A DNA stretch of 40,430 nucleotides from Candidatus Gottesmanbacteria bacterium RIFOXYB1_FULL_47_11 (GTDB lineage: Bacteria > Patescibacteriota > Microgenomatia > UBA10105 > UBA927). This document shows, in pieces, positions 7,982 to 15,552 of the stretch. The notes below the pieces were generated by a model. The model was not told the origin of the DNA, searched no databases, and saw nothing but the letters and a program-made list of their open reading frames with translations. Each line of letters opens with the position of its first letter. The first letter of the stretch is position 1. The position numbers and the translations under genes are program-made. Where the stretch lies: the NCBI GenBank assembly GCA_001779455.1, contig MFKE01000020.1:1-40430 (forward strand). Reading direction: 5' to 3'.

Positions 7982-8010
7982 CTTATTGCAACTGGTTTGC
8001 AATAATATCT
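7978..8010 (+). promoter_or_regulatory. Fur/Zur-type operator and promoter, copy 2
   Basis: TTGACT (7978-7983) and an AATAAT-like -10 flank a perfect inverted repeat (TTATTGCAA, 5 bases, TTGCAATAA; 7983-8005). It sits 14 bases before the start of the Fur-family gene, so the gene is probably autoregulated together with the zinc transporter genes after it. The copy at 3863-3885 differs only in the spacer. Confidence 0.75.
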
Positions 8011-8018
8011 CAAGAACT

Positions 8019-8423
8019 ATGGAAGAAATTGCTAAAACACTTCAACAAAAAGGTTATCGTTTCACAAAGCAAAGGCAACAAATTTTTGATGCCCTAACCT
8101 CCTCTCCACAAAGCGTTGAGGAGATTATTGCCTCACTTAGAAATAAAGATATAAGCATTGATAGAGTGACGGTTTATCGAACACTCGATTGTTTTGTTAA
8201 TCTCAATCTTGTCGGTAAGACCCAGTTCAAGGACAAAACTGCCAAGTATGAACTCCTAACAATGGCTAATCACCATCACCACTTAGTTTGCGATAAATGT
8301 GGATCGGTGGAAGATATACCCCTAGACGATTCCATTCTTCTCAAGAGAGTTCATAAACAAACAGATTTCCAAGTTAATAGTCATTCATTAGAATTTTTTG
8401 GTATTTGTGCCAATTGCCAATAA
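8019..8423 (+). CDS. Fur-family metal regulator, probably zinc-responsive (Zur-like)
   Basis: A 134-residue repressor. A winged helix (residues 1-85, with KQRQQIFDAL and the recognition helix near SIDRVTVYRTLDCF) is followed by the metal/dimerisation domain. That domain has the HHHHLVCDKCG motif and a final CANCQ, giving the two CxxC pairs of a structural zinc site. The start at 8019 is chosen because it follows the operator; the longer frame reads through it. The gene is followed by an ABC metal transporter of the ZnuABC type and a ZIP permease, which points to zinc sensing. Fur, PerR or Mur specificity cannot be excluded from sequence alone. Confidence 0.88.
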   Translation: MEEIAKTLQQKGYRFTKQRQQIFDALTSSPQSVEEIIASLRNKDISIDRVTVYRTLDCFVNLNLVGKTQFKDKTAKYELLTMANHHHHLVCDKCGSVEDIPLDDSILLKRVHKQTDFQVNSHSLEFFGICANCQ

Positions 8424-8443
8424 TATGAAAGGAAGAACAGCCT

Positions 8444-9385
8444 ATGTCTAAAAAATTACTCTATTTTGCAGCTGTAATCTTGGTGCTTATTGGAGCGGTC
8501 TTTTTTGTTAGTAAAAGACCGTCTCAATATAATCAAACATTAAACAACAATAAACTTCAGGTTATCACCACTCTTTATCCTCTTTATGATTTTGTTAAAA
8601 ATATCGGGCAGGACAAAGTTGAGGTAACCCTTCTTCTTCCTCCTGGGGTTGAGCCACATGCTTTTGAACCCAAACCAAATGATGTCATGGTAATTAATCA
8701 AGCCGATCTTTTTGTCTATACGGGAAAGTTCATGGAAGTTTGGGCTGAAGATATTCTTAAAGGTGTAACCAATAAAAATCTTAAAGCAGTTGATACCAGC
8801 GAAAGTATTAAGTTAATTCTTTCAGAATTTCATGATGAAGACGAACCAGCAGGTTCAAGCGATCCTCATATCTGGCTTGATTTTAACAATGCGCAAGTTA
8901 TGGTTGATAACATCACCCAAGGCTTAGTTGAAAAAGATCCCAGTAATAAAGATTTTTATTTAACCAATGCTGTTTCGTATAAGAAAAGTCTCAAGGATTT
9001 AGACGATAAATATAAGACAACCTTAAACACCTGCAAGATAAAAGAGGTCGTTTACGGTGGACACTATGCTTTCGGCTATCTTGCTAAACGGTATGGTTTA
9101 AACTATGTTGCTGCTCAAGGCATTGCCCCTGATTCAGAACCTACCGCCAATAACATGGTAAGTTTGGTTGAACAAATCAAAGAAAATGGGATTAAGTATG
9201 TTTTTTATGAAGAGCTAACCTCTCCAAAAATATCTCAAACTCTCGCCAAGGAGACAGGAACACAGATGTTACTACTTAATGCCGCTCACAATGTCACTAA
9301 ACAAGACCAAGATAATGGAGTTTCATACCTCTCGATTATGGAGGAAAATCTTGCTAATCTTAAGATAGGTCTTGAGTGCCAGTGA
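8444..9385 (+). CDS. znuA: metal ABC transporter substrate-binding protein (ZnuA-like)
   Basis: A 313-residue cluster A-I solute-binding protein for Zn/Mn. An N-terminal membrane anchor or signal (residues 3-22) has no lipobox cysteine. The metal ligands are recognisable: PHAFEPKPND (first His), DPHIWLD (second His), GGHYAFGYLAKRYG (third His) and an acidic residue in the last domain. A short acidic/His loop (EFHDEDE) stands where zinc-binding members carry their His-rich loop. It is the first transporter gene after the regulator and is spaced 20 bases from it, with a GAAAGGAAG ribosome site. Confidence 0.9.
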   Translation: MSKKLLYFAAVILVLIGAVFFVSKRPSQYNQTLNNNKLQVITTLYPLYDFVKNIGQDKVEVTLLLPPGVEPHAFEPKPNDVMVINQADLFVYTGKFMEVWAEDILKGVTNKNLKAVDTSESIKLILSEFHDEDEPAGSSDPHIWLDFNNAQVMVDNITQGLVEKDPSNKDFYLTNAVSYKKSLKDLDDKYKTTLNTCKIKEVVYGGHYAFGYLAKRYGLNYVAAQGIAPDSEPTANNMVSLVEQIKENGIKYVFYEELTSPKISQTLAKETGTQMLLLNAAHNVTKQDQDNGVSYLSIMEENLANLKIGLECQ

Positions 9386-9391
9386 TATGTT

Positions 9392-10141
9392 ATGGAAAAA
9401 ATTATATCTGTTGAAGATCTATCTTTTCGCTATGGTGGCAATGAAGCAGTTAGCGATGTCTCTTTCTCTGTCGAACAGGGCGATTATATTGCCCTTGTTG
9501 GACACAACGGATCTGGAAAGTCTACGCTCATAAAATTACTTCTGGGTATTTTGAAGCCTTCTACTGGAAGTGTTTTTTTGTTTGGAAAGGATTTACATGA
9601 CTTTACTCATTGGGAAAAAGTTGGCTATCTTCCACAAAATATCGGACTTTTTAATCCTTTATTCCCCGCAACTGTTGCTGAGGTGGTATCACTAGGGTTA
9701 ATCTCACAAAAGAAGTTTCCTAAGAGGTTTACAGTGGAGGATGCAAAGTGTGTCAATCAGGCTCTTTCCCAGATGGATATTACTGCCCTTAGTAATAAGC
9801 TCATTGGTGAGCTTTCTGGTGGGCAGATTCAACGCACACTTTTAGCAAGAGCTATCGTCAATCAGCCAGAACTTCTTATCCTTGATGAACCAGTTAGTGC
9901 TGTCGATGCTGAGACAAGAAAAGATTTTTACTCTTATACTGCCAGCTTAAACAAGGAAAAGAAAACCACAATTATCCTTATCACTCACGATATTGGTCAC
10001 AGTGGCGGATATGCAAATAAACTCCTCTTTTTAGATAAACAAATTATATTTTATGGAAAGTTTGGGGAGTTTTGCATCTCCAAAGAAATGGAGGAACAGT
10101 TTGGCACAGAAATACAGCATATTATGTGCCATCAACATTAA
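9392..10141 (+). CDS. znuC: metal ABC transporter ATPase (ZnuC-like)
   Basis: A 249-residue ATP-binding subunit. It has the Walker A GHNGSGKST (about 37-45), Q-loop PQNIG, signature LSGGQIQR (about 142-149), Walker B LLILDEP and H-loop THD. All motifs are intact. It is placed between the binding protein and the permease with gaps of 6 and 5 bases, so the three are one transcription unit. The family is the manganese/zinc/iron type. Confidence 0.93.
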   Translation: MEKIISVEDLSFRYGGNEAVSDVSFSVEQGDYIALVGHNGSGKSTLIKLLLGILKPSTGSVFLFGKDLHDFTHWEKVGYLPQNIGLFNPLFPATVAEVVSLGLISQKKFPKRFTVEDAKCVNQALSQMDITALSNKLIGELSGGQIQRTLLARAIVNQPELLILDEPVSAVDAETRKDFYSYTASLNKEKKTTIILITHDIGHSGGYANKLLFLDKQIIFYGKFGEFCISKEMEEQFGTEIQHIMCHQH

Positions 10142-10146
10142 AACTT

Positions 10147-10962
10147 ATGGATATTTGGCAAATCTTACAATACGGATTTATTCAAAGAGCTTTTGTCACT
10201 GGAGCATTTGTGGCAATTCTTTGTTCATCCTTGGGTCTTTTCTTAGTCCTTCGGCGTTTATCTCTCATTGGTGACGGACTTTCGCATGTTAGTTTTGGGG
10301 CGATAGCGGTGGGATTGTTTTTGGGATTCTACCCATTATATGCAGCAATTCCACTGGTAGTATTAAGCTCGCTTCTAATCTTGAAGCTGACGCAAAAGGC
10401 AAGAGTCTATGGGGATGCCGCCATCGGAATTGTATCTTCAGTAGCTTTGGCTGGAGGAGTAATTTTAGCTAGCCTCTCAGGAGGTTTTAATGTTGATTTG
10501 TTCAGTTACCTTTTTGGCAACATCTTAGCAATAAGTGAGGCTGAGATGGTTGTTTCTATTGTTTTATCCTTAGTAGTTCTTCTGATTGTTTATCTTTTTT
10601 ACTACGAACTTTTCTCCATTTCTTTTAATGAGGAACTGGCTCAGGTAACTGGGATAAAAACAGAAAAGATTAACACGATGTTAGTAATCCTTACGGCAAT
10701 CACAGTAGTTTTATCAATAAGGGTTGTAGGGATAATGCTGGTGTCGTCTTTTCTCATTCTACCTGCCGTAACCGCCCTGCAAGTCGCTAGGAGTTTCAAA
10801 AAGGCTCTTTTACTATCTTCAGTGAGTTCTGTTGTCTCTTTGATTGCAGGAGTTGTCATTTCCTTTATTTTCAATTTGCCTACTGGTGCAACGGTAGTGA
10901 TGGCTAACTTTGTCTTGTTTGCCCTGGCATTAGGATATGCAAAATATGCTATGGCGAAATAA
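10147..10962 (+). CDS. znuB: metal ABC transporter permease (ZnuB-like)
   Basis: A 271-residue integral membrane protein of the ABC-3 family, with about eight or nine helices. The cytoplasmic coupling region has the usual GDGLSHVSFGAIAVG segment near residues 40-55. The start MDIWQILQYGFIQRAF at 10147 is preferred to an earlier in-frame ATG lying inside znuC. It completes the ZnuABC-type transporter that imports zinc or a related divalent metal across the membrane. Confidence 0.92.
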   Translation: MDIWQILQYGFIQRAFVTGAFVAILCSSLGLFLVLRRLSLIGDGLSHVSFGAIAVGLFLGFYPLYAAIPLVVLSSLLILKLTQKARVYGDAAIGIVSSVALAGGVILASLSGGFNVDLFSYLFGNILAISEAEMVVSIVLSLVVLLIVYLFYYELFSISFNEELAQVTGIKTEKINTMLVILTAITVVLSIRVVGIMLVSSFLILPAVTALQVARSFKKALLLSSVSSVVSLIAGVVISFIFNLPTGATVVMANFVLFALALGYAKYAMAK

Positions 10963-11003
10963 GTCGGATGATTTTAGTAAAATGGAAAGACTAATAAAAT
11001 ATT

Positions 11004-11756
11004 ATGAACAATATCGGATTACCATTACTTCTTTCTTTTTTAGCAGGTATCTGCACAATTCTTGGTTGTTTTATCCTTTTTTTCATTAAGGATTTCAAAA
11101 AAAGCTATTTAAGTTTCTTCCTTGGAATATCTGCTGGTGCGATGATTTATCTTTCGTTTATGGAACTCATGCCAACCTCTGTCAACGCTTTGGGTTTCTG
11201 GATGTCAAATGTGATGTTTTTCCTAGGTATTTTATTCATTGGAATTATTGATTTTATTGCTCCTCATCATTTTATTAATTACTGTTCAAAGAATGGAATC
11301 AAATACGACAAACTTATGCTTTCTGGATTTATGGTAGCGGTGGGTATTGCTATTCACAACTTTCCAGAGGGAATTGCGGTATTCATGAGTTCTTTGGGGA
11401 ATACCAGATTTGGTATTCTGATTGCTTTCGCTACAGCTTTGCACAACATCCCTGAAGGAGTTGCTGTTGCTACACCGATCTATTTTGCCACTAGGAGTAA
11501 ACTCAAGGCTTTTAGTTTTTCGCTTCTTGCTGGTATTGCTGAGCCATTAGGAGCAATTGTTGCGTATGTTATTCTTCGCCCTTATCTTTCCCCCAACTTT
11601 CTATCCTATGTCTTTGCTTTTGTTGCGGGGATTATGGTTTATATCAGTCTTGATGAGCTATTGCCATCATGTTTTGAAAACTCCAGGGGACATACGGCAA
11701 TTGCTGGCATAGTGATTGGAATGCTGATTATGGCATTTAGCTTGAATTTCATGTAG
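11004..11756 (+). CDS. zupT: ZIP-family divalent metal permease (ZupT-like)
   Basis: A 250-residue membrane protein with eight predicted helices. It has the two ZIP signature helices HNFPEGIAVFMSSL and HNIPEGVAVATPIYF, whose His, Asn and Glu residues form the binuclear metal site. The gene follows the ABC permease by 41 bases on the same strand and probably belongs to the zinc regulon. Bacterial ZupT imports zinc and also iron, manganese or cobalt, so the real substrate is open. Confidence 0.9.
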   Translation: MNNIGLPLLLSFLAGICTILGCFILFFIKDFKKSYLSFFLGISAGAMIYLSFMELMPTSVNALGFWMSNVMFFLGILFIGIIDFIAPHHFINYCSKNGIKYDKLMLSGFMVAVGIAIHNFPEGIAVFMSSLGNTRFGILIAFATALHNIPEGVAVATPIYFATRSKLKAFSFSLLAGIAEPLGAIVAYVILRPYLSPNFLSYVFAFVAGIMVYISLDELLPSCFENSRGHTAIAGIVIGMLIMAFSLNFM

Positions 11757-11789
11757 TTTATTATCTGTTTTTATTTCACTCCATTCGGC

Positions 11790-11866
11790 TTGACAACTCT
11801 GAAACCTCGGTGATATACTGAATAGGTATTCATTATAATTTAGATCTATAAGATGAAAGGGGGTGA
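11790..11866 (+). promoter_or_regulatory. strong sigma-70-like promoter and ribosome site before the DUF5320 gene
   Basis: TTGACA (11790-11795) and TATACT (11814-11819) are separated by 18 bases. An unusually strong Shine-Dalgarno AAAGGGGGTGA (11856-11866) lies 6 bases before the ATG. This suggests high expression of the small gene that follows. Confidence 0.65.
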
Positions 11867-11872
11867 ATAATA

Positions 11873-12136
11873 ATGCCAGGATTTGATAAAACAGGACCAC
11901 AAGGACAAGGACCAATGACTGGAAAAGGTATGGGACCGTGCGGAAAAGGTCACGGAATGAGAATGGGATTCGGTAGATGCCGTGGATACGGTAGAGGGTT
12001 GGGCAGATATTTTGGTTGGAATGCTCCTCAAACAAAGGAAGAGAAAATTGAGGACATCCAAGCGTATAAAAAATCTCTGCAAGAAGAGATGGAAGATGTG
12101 GAAAAGGAACTTGTTGACTTGCAAAAGTCCGAGTAA
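11873..12136 (+). CDS. DUF5320 family small protein
   Basis: An 87-residue protein. The glycine/arginine/methionine-rich N-terminal half (MPGFDKTGPQGQGPMTGKGMGPCGKG...GRCRGYGRGLGRYFG) is the family signature. The C-terminal half is a charged coiled coil (KEEKIEDIQAYKKSLQEEMEDVEKELVDLQ). The family is known next to DUF134 and dinitrogenase iron-molybdenum cofactor-like proteins in anaerobes, and its function is not established. Here a DUF134 gene follows. The promoter and ribosome site are strong. The two cysteines and many methionines might bind metal, which is inference. Confidence 0.85.
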   Translation: MPGFDKTGPQGQGPMTGKGMGPCGKGHGMRMGFGRCRGYGRGLGRYFGWNAPQTKEEKIEDIQAYKKSLQEEMEDVEKELVDLQKSE

Positions 12137-12139
12137 AGA

Positions 12140-12187
12140 AAATCCCTACCTTGTCGAGATTTGCATTCAATGACGAGGTAGGGATTT
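12140..12187. terminator. long hairpin between the DUF5320 and DUF134 genes
   Basis: A 16-base inverted repeat (AAATCCCTACCTTGTC with GACGAGGTAGGGATTT, one G-T pair) surrounds a 16-nt loop. It lies 3 bases after the stop of the DUF5320 gene. There is no U tract, so it may be a weak terminator or an mRNA-stabilising hairpin that sets different levels for the two genes. Confidence 0.6.
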
Positions 12188-12207
12188 AGTAGCATTATAC
12201 TAAAACT

Positions 12208-12486
12208 ATGCCAAGACATAAAATACCCCGCTGTGTGCGGTTTAATCCAGATGTTATTTATTTTAAGCCTCAAGGCATCCCCTTACGGATGCTTGAAGAG
12301 GTTTTGTTAAAGGCTGATGAGCTTGAAGCGCTAAAATTGTATGATGTGGATGGTTTGGAACAAACCAAGGCGGCTGAAAAAATGAAGATTTCTCAGCCCA
12401 CTTTTGCTAGAATTTTAGATAGCGCCAACAAAAAAATTGCCGAGGCTCTAGTCAAGGGTAAAGCAATTCGTATTGAACAAAAATAA
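12208..12486 (+). CDS. DUF134 family HTH protein
   Basis: A 92-residue protein with the DUF134 pattern: the start MPRHKIPRCVRFNPDVIYFKPQGIP, then a sigma-70 region 4-like HTH (ADELEALKLYDVDGLEQTKAAEKMKISQPTFARILDSANKKIAEAL). The family probably comprises DNA-binding regulators. It lies 2 bases before the YibE/F gene and so leads the redox/ferritin cluster, which it may regulate. No operator was identified. Confidence 0.88.
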   Translation: MPRHKIPRCVRFNPDVIYFKPQGIPLRMLEEVLLKADELEALKLYDVDGLEQTKAAEKMKISQPTFARILDSANKKIAEALVKGKAIRIEQK

Positions 12487-12488
12487 AT

Positions 12489-13664
12489 ATGACAATGAAA
12501 AAATATCTTATCGCTATTTTATTCTTCTGTTTTTCAGTTCTTTTTACTTCTGTTTCTAGTCCCGTAATTTATGCCCAGGGTGAAATGATGCAGGATGAGG
12601 TTGGATTTGACCAACAGCTACCGCCAGCAGAACAGGAACATAAGGAAGAAACCCTTGAAGGGCAAGTTAGTCAAATCTTAGAGGAGAAACAGATTACTCC
12701 TATGGGAGTAAAAGAGCCTCAGTTGTATCAAAAACTGGAGATCCTGGTTACAAAAGGATCATTGAAAGACAAAAAGATTACTATCGAGAATGGCAATTTG
12801 CCCATGAGCAATTTACAAAAATATAAAGTCGATGACGAGTTGGTAATAAGCTTCAGTAAGGATTTTGAAGGTAATGATATGTTTTATATTACCGACTATG
12901 TTAGGCGAGGTGCGCTGGCTTGGTTGTTTGTAATTTTTGTGGTGATGGCTGTAGCGATTGGTCGTTGGCAAGGGATGGCTTCTTTAATTGGTATGGGAAT
13001 TTCTTTTCTGGTCATTTTTAAGTTTATCCTTCCTAAAATCTATGCTGGAGGTGATCCAGTCCAGATTGCCATACTAGGATCATTGGTGATCATCCCCGCA
13101 ACTTTTCTTTTATCTCATGGTGTAAACAAGAAAACTGGAATAGCTGTTGTGGGAACACTTATTTCTCTTGTTGTTACTGGTATTTTAGCCCATATTTTTG
13201 TCGATGCTTCTAAACTAACAGGTTTTGCTTCAGAAGAGGCGGGCTTTCTACAGGCATTCAAACCTGGGCTTATTAACATTAAGGGCTTGCTCTTAGCAGG
13301 CATTATCATTGGAGTTTTGGGTGTTTTGGATGATATAACCATTTCTCAATCGGCAATAGTCCAACAGCTAAAAGCTGCCAACCCAAAGCTAAAAGCAGGA
13401 GAACTTTATAAAAAAGCAATGGCTGTAGGAAAAGATCACATTGCTTCAATGGTAAATACTTTGGTCTTGGTCTATACGGGTGCTGCTTTACCCTTACTCC
13501 TCATTTTTATTGATAATCCTCATCCCTTTTCAGAGATTGTTAACTATGAAATCATCGCCGATGAAATAGTGAGAACATTAGTCGGTAGTATTGGGCTGAT
13601 ACTAGCCGTGCCGATTACAACTTTTATTGCTTCGTTTATGGCAGAAGGAGGTGAAAACAAATGA
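12489..13664 (+). CDS. YibE/F-like integral membrane protein
   Basis: A 391-residue protein. A signal peptide (about residues 1-30, ending VIYAQG) precedes an extracytoplasmic beta-rich segment (30-140). About seven membrane helices follow, with the family pattern VFVIFVVMAVAIGRWQG, GVLGVLDDITISQSAIV and a final helix. YibE/F proteins are of unknown, probably transport, function. An alternative start is the ATG 6 bases downstream (MKKYLI). Its stop overlaps the next start by 4 nt, so it is coupled to the ferritin-like gene. Confidence 0.85.
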   Translation: MTMKKYLIAILFFCFSVLFTSVSSPVIYAQGEMMQDEVGFDQQLPPAEQEHKEETLEGQVSQILEEKQITPMGVKEPQLYQKLEILVTKGSLKDKKITIENGNLPMSNLQKYKVDDELVISFSKDFEGNDMFYITDYVRRGALAWLFVIFVVMAVAIGRWQGMASLIGMGISFLVIFKFILPKIYAGGDPVQIAILGSLVIIPATFLLSHGVNKKTGIAVVGTLISLVVTGILAHIFVDASKLTGFASEEAGFLQAFKPGLINIKGLLLAGIIIGVLGVLDDITISQSAIVQQLKAANPKLKAGELYKKAMAVGKDHIASMVNTLVLVYTGAALPLLLIFIDNPHPFSEIVNYEIIADEIVRTLVGSIGLILAVPITTFIASFMAEGGENK

Positions 13665-13918
13665 CTTATAATTTAGGTAGTGATGCCGAAAAACAGGATG
13701 AAAAAGCCAAAAATCTGGCTCGTGCCAGACAGTCGCTTATTGAAGAGTTGGATGCAATTAATGTTTATGAAGAACGGGTTCAAGCTAGCAATGACGAGGA
13801 GTTGAAGAAAGTGTTAGCTCACAATCGTGACGAAGAAAAAGAACACGCAGCCATGCTTGTTGACTGGCTTAGAAAAAATGACCCCACTTTTGACAAAATG
13901 TTTTCTGAACATGATTAA
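13661..13918 (+). CDS. EncFtn-like encapsulated ferritin family protein
   Basis: An 85-residue two-helix protein like the half-ferritins that form decamers inside encapsulin shells. The iron-site residues are visible: EELDAINVYEERV (Glu 28/29) and RDEEKEHAAMLVDWL (Glu 58/59, Glu 61, His 62). The family uses these at its dimer interface for ferroxidase activity. It lacks an obvious C-terminal encapsulin-targeting peptide, and no encapsulin gene occurs in the window. It overlaps the YibE/F gene by 4 nt and precedes thioredoxin-type genes, which suggests iron storage or oxidative-stress defence. Confidence 0.82.
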   Translation: MTYNLGSDAEKQDEKAKNLARARQSLIEELDAINVYEERVQASNDEELKKVLAHNRDEEKEHAAMLVDWLRKNDPTFDKMFSEHD

Positions 13919-13938
13919 AAATTGGGAGATATAAATCT

Positions 13939-14211
13939 ATGAAAGTGCTTAAATTTGGCGCAGTTTGGTGCAATGGTTGCCTTGTGATGCGCCCTCGTTG
14001 GCAGGAGATAGAAAAAGAAACTCCTTGGTTAAAGACTGAGTATTTTGATTTTGATAAAGACAAAGAAATTATTGCTAAATATGGAATAGATAGTGGAGTT
14101 CTGCCTGTTTTCGTATTTCTTGATAAATCAGAAAAGGAGATTCTTCGCTTAAGCGGTGAGGTGGAAAAAGATGAGCTTCTTAAAGTTATTGCCGAGAATA
14201 AGGATAAATAG
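13939..14211 (+). CDS. thioredoxin-like protein
   Basis: A 90-residue cytoplasmic thioredoxin fold with an active site WCNGC (residues 10-14) and a cis-proline in SGVLPVFVF. There is no signal peptide. It lies 20 bases after the ferritin-like gene and 5 bases before a membrane thiol-disulfide transporter that would need an electron donor in the cytoplasm. That pairing suggests it feeds electrons to the next protein. Confidence 0.87.
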   Translation: MKVLKFGAVWCNGCLVMRPRWQEIEKETPWLKTEYFDFDKDKEIIAKYGIDSGVLPVFVFLDKSEKEILRLSGEVEKDELLKVIAENKDK

Positions 14212-14216
14212 AAATT

Positions 14217-15407
14217 ATGATAAACAAAGTTATTAAGTCCCTGCTGGTTATAGGGATGTTTTTGCTTCTCGTTAAACCCGCTTTTGCCGTCAGTGATCCT
14301 ACACTCCATTTCTTTTGGGCTTCGGGGTGTCCTCACTGCGCCAAGGAAAAAGTGTTTCTCAACACATTGAGGGAAAAATATCCTCAATTAACCATTAAGG
14401 ACTATGAAATAACTTATGACCGTAAGAACTTGGAACTGCTACAAAAGGTGGGAGCAGAACTGCGAGTTGATGTGTCTGGTGTTCCCTTCGCAGTAATTGG
14501 TAAAAAACAATTTATCGGCTATCTCAATGATGAAACGACTGGTAAGGAAATTGAGGAAGCTGTTAAGTGTGCTGTGGAGAATGGCTGTGAAGATCTAATC
14601 GCTGGTTTATCTTCAGAAGAGAACACCCAGCAACCAAAAGAGCAAGCTCAGGGCGTTCCTGATACCCTGAAAGTGCCCTTCTTTGGTGAACTACAGGTAA
14701 AGAACCTTTCGTTACCAATCCTAACTTTTGTGGTAGCTCTTTTGGATGGATTTAATCCTTGCGCCATGTGGACGCTTCTTTTCCTGATCAGTCTGCTTCT
14801 AGGCATGAAGGATAGGAAGCGAATGTGGCTTTTAGGTATCGCTTTTATTGCTTCAAGTGCCTTAGTCTATTTTCTCTTTCTCTCTGCTTGGCTCAATCTA
14901 TTTCTTTTCTTGGGTCTTGTGGTGTGGATAAGGATTCTCATCGGTTTGGTTGCTCTTGGTGCTGGCGGGTATAACTTACGAGACTATTGGGTTAATAAAA
15001 GGGGTGGCTGTAATGTTATGGGGGATGAGAAACGCCAGAGGATATTTGAAAAGATACGGAGCATTACGCAAAAGCGCCAGTTTATTTTAGCTCTTGGTGG
15101 TATTGTTCTTCTGGCGGTTGCCGTTAATATGGTTGAGTTGGTTTGTTCGGCAGGGCTGCCCGCCATTTATACTAAAATCCTCAGCTTATCCAACCTGCCA
15201 ACCTGGCAATATTATCTTTATCTTTTATTTTACATCTTCATTTTTATGCTTGATGACCTATTTATCTTCTTTACTGCCATGATTACTCTACAAGCGGTAG
15301 GGATTCAAAGTAAATACTCTCGTTTTTCTCACTTGGTTGGGGGTATTTTAATGTTTATAATTGGTTTATTGCTTCTATTTAAGCCTGAGTGGCTGATGTT
15401 TGGTTAG
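14217..15407 (+). CDS. DsbD/CcdA-like thiol-disulfide membrane protein with thioredoxin-type domain
   Basis: A 396-residue protein. A signal peptide (1-25) is followed by an extracytoplasmic glutaredoxin/thioredoxin domain with WASGCPHCAKEK (about residues 35-45) and a cis-Pro loop SGVPFAVIG. A membrane domain with six or more helices comes next. Two membrane cysteines typical of CcdA/DsbD are seen: one in GFNPCAMW and one in VELVCSAGLPA. It would pass reducing equivalents from the cytoplasmic thioredoxin (the gene before it) to outside thiols. The domain order (periplasmic thiol domain first) resembles ScsB-like forms. Confidence 0.87.
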   Translation: MINKVIKSLLVIGMFLLLVKPAFAVSDPTLHFFWASGCPHCAKEKVFLNTLREKYPQLTIKDYEITYDRKNLELLQKVGAELRVDVSGVPFAVIGKKQFIGYLNDETTGKEIEEAVKCAVENGCEDLIAGLSSEENTQQPKEQAQGVPDTLKVPFFGELQVKNLSLPILTFVVALLDGFNPCAMWTLLFLISLLLGMKDRKRMWLLGIAFIASSALVYFLFLSAWLNLFLFLGLVVWIRILIGLVALGAGGYNLRDYWVNKRGGCNVMGDEKRQRIFEKIRSITQKRQFILALGGIVLLAVAVNMVELVCSAGLPAIYTKILSLSNLPTWQYYLYLLFYIFIFMLDDLFIFFTAMITLQAVGIQSKYSRFSHLVGGILMFIIGLLLLFKPEWLMFG

Positions 15408-15552
15408 TAAATAGTGTTAAGAAACTCTGCGCTTCTTTATAAAAAGATTATTATTTGGAGCAAGGACGAGTATTTGAAGATTATATCTTGCAATAAATCC
15501 TTATAGTATTCCTCTACTAGACTTCCACCACCCTTGCGGTACCTTGTGCTTG

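Noticed and set aside
15408..15552. Possible tRNA or att site upstream of the first recombinase
   Set aside because: A TTGCAATAA half-site and a short GC-rich patch are present, but there is no cloverleaf and no second copy.
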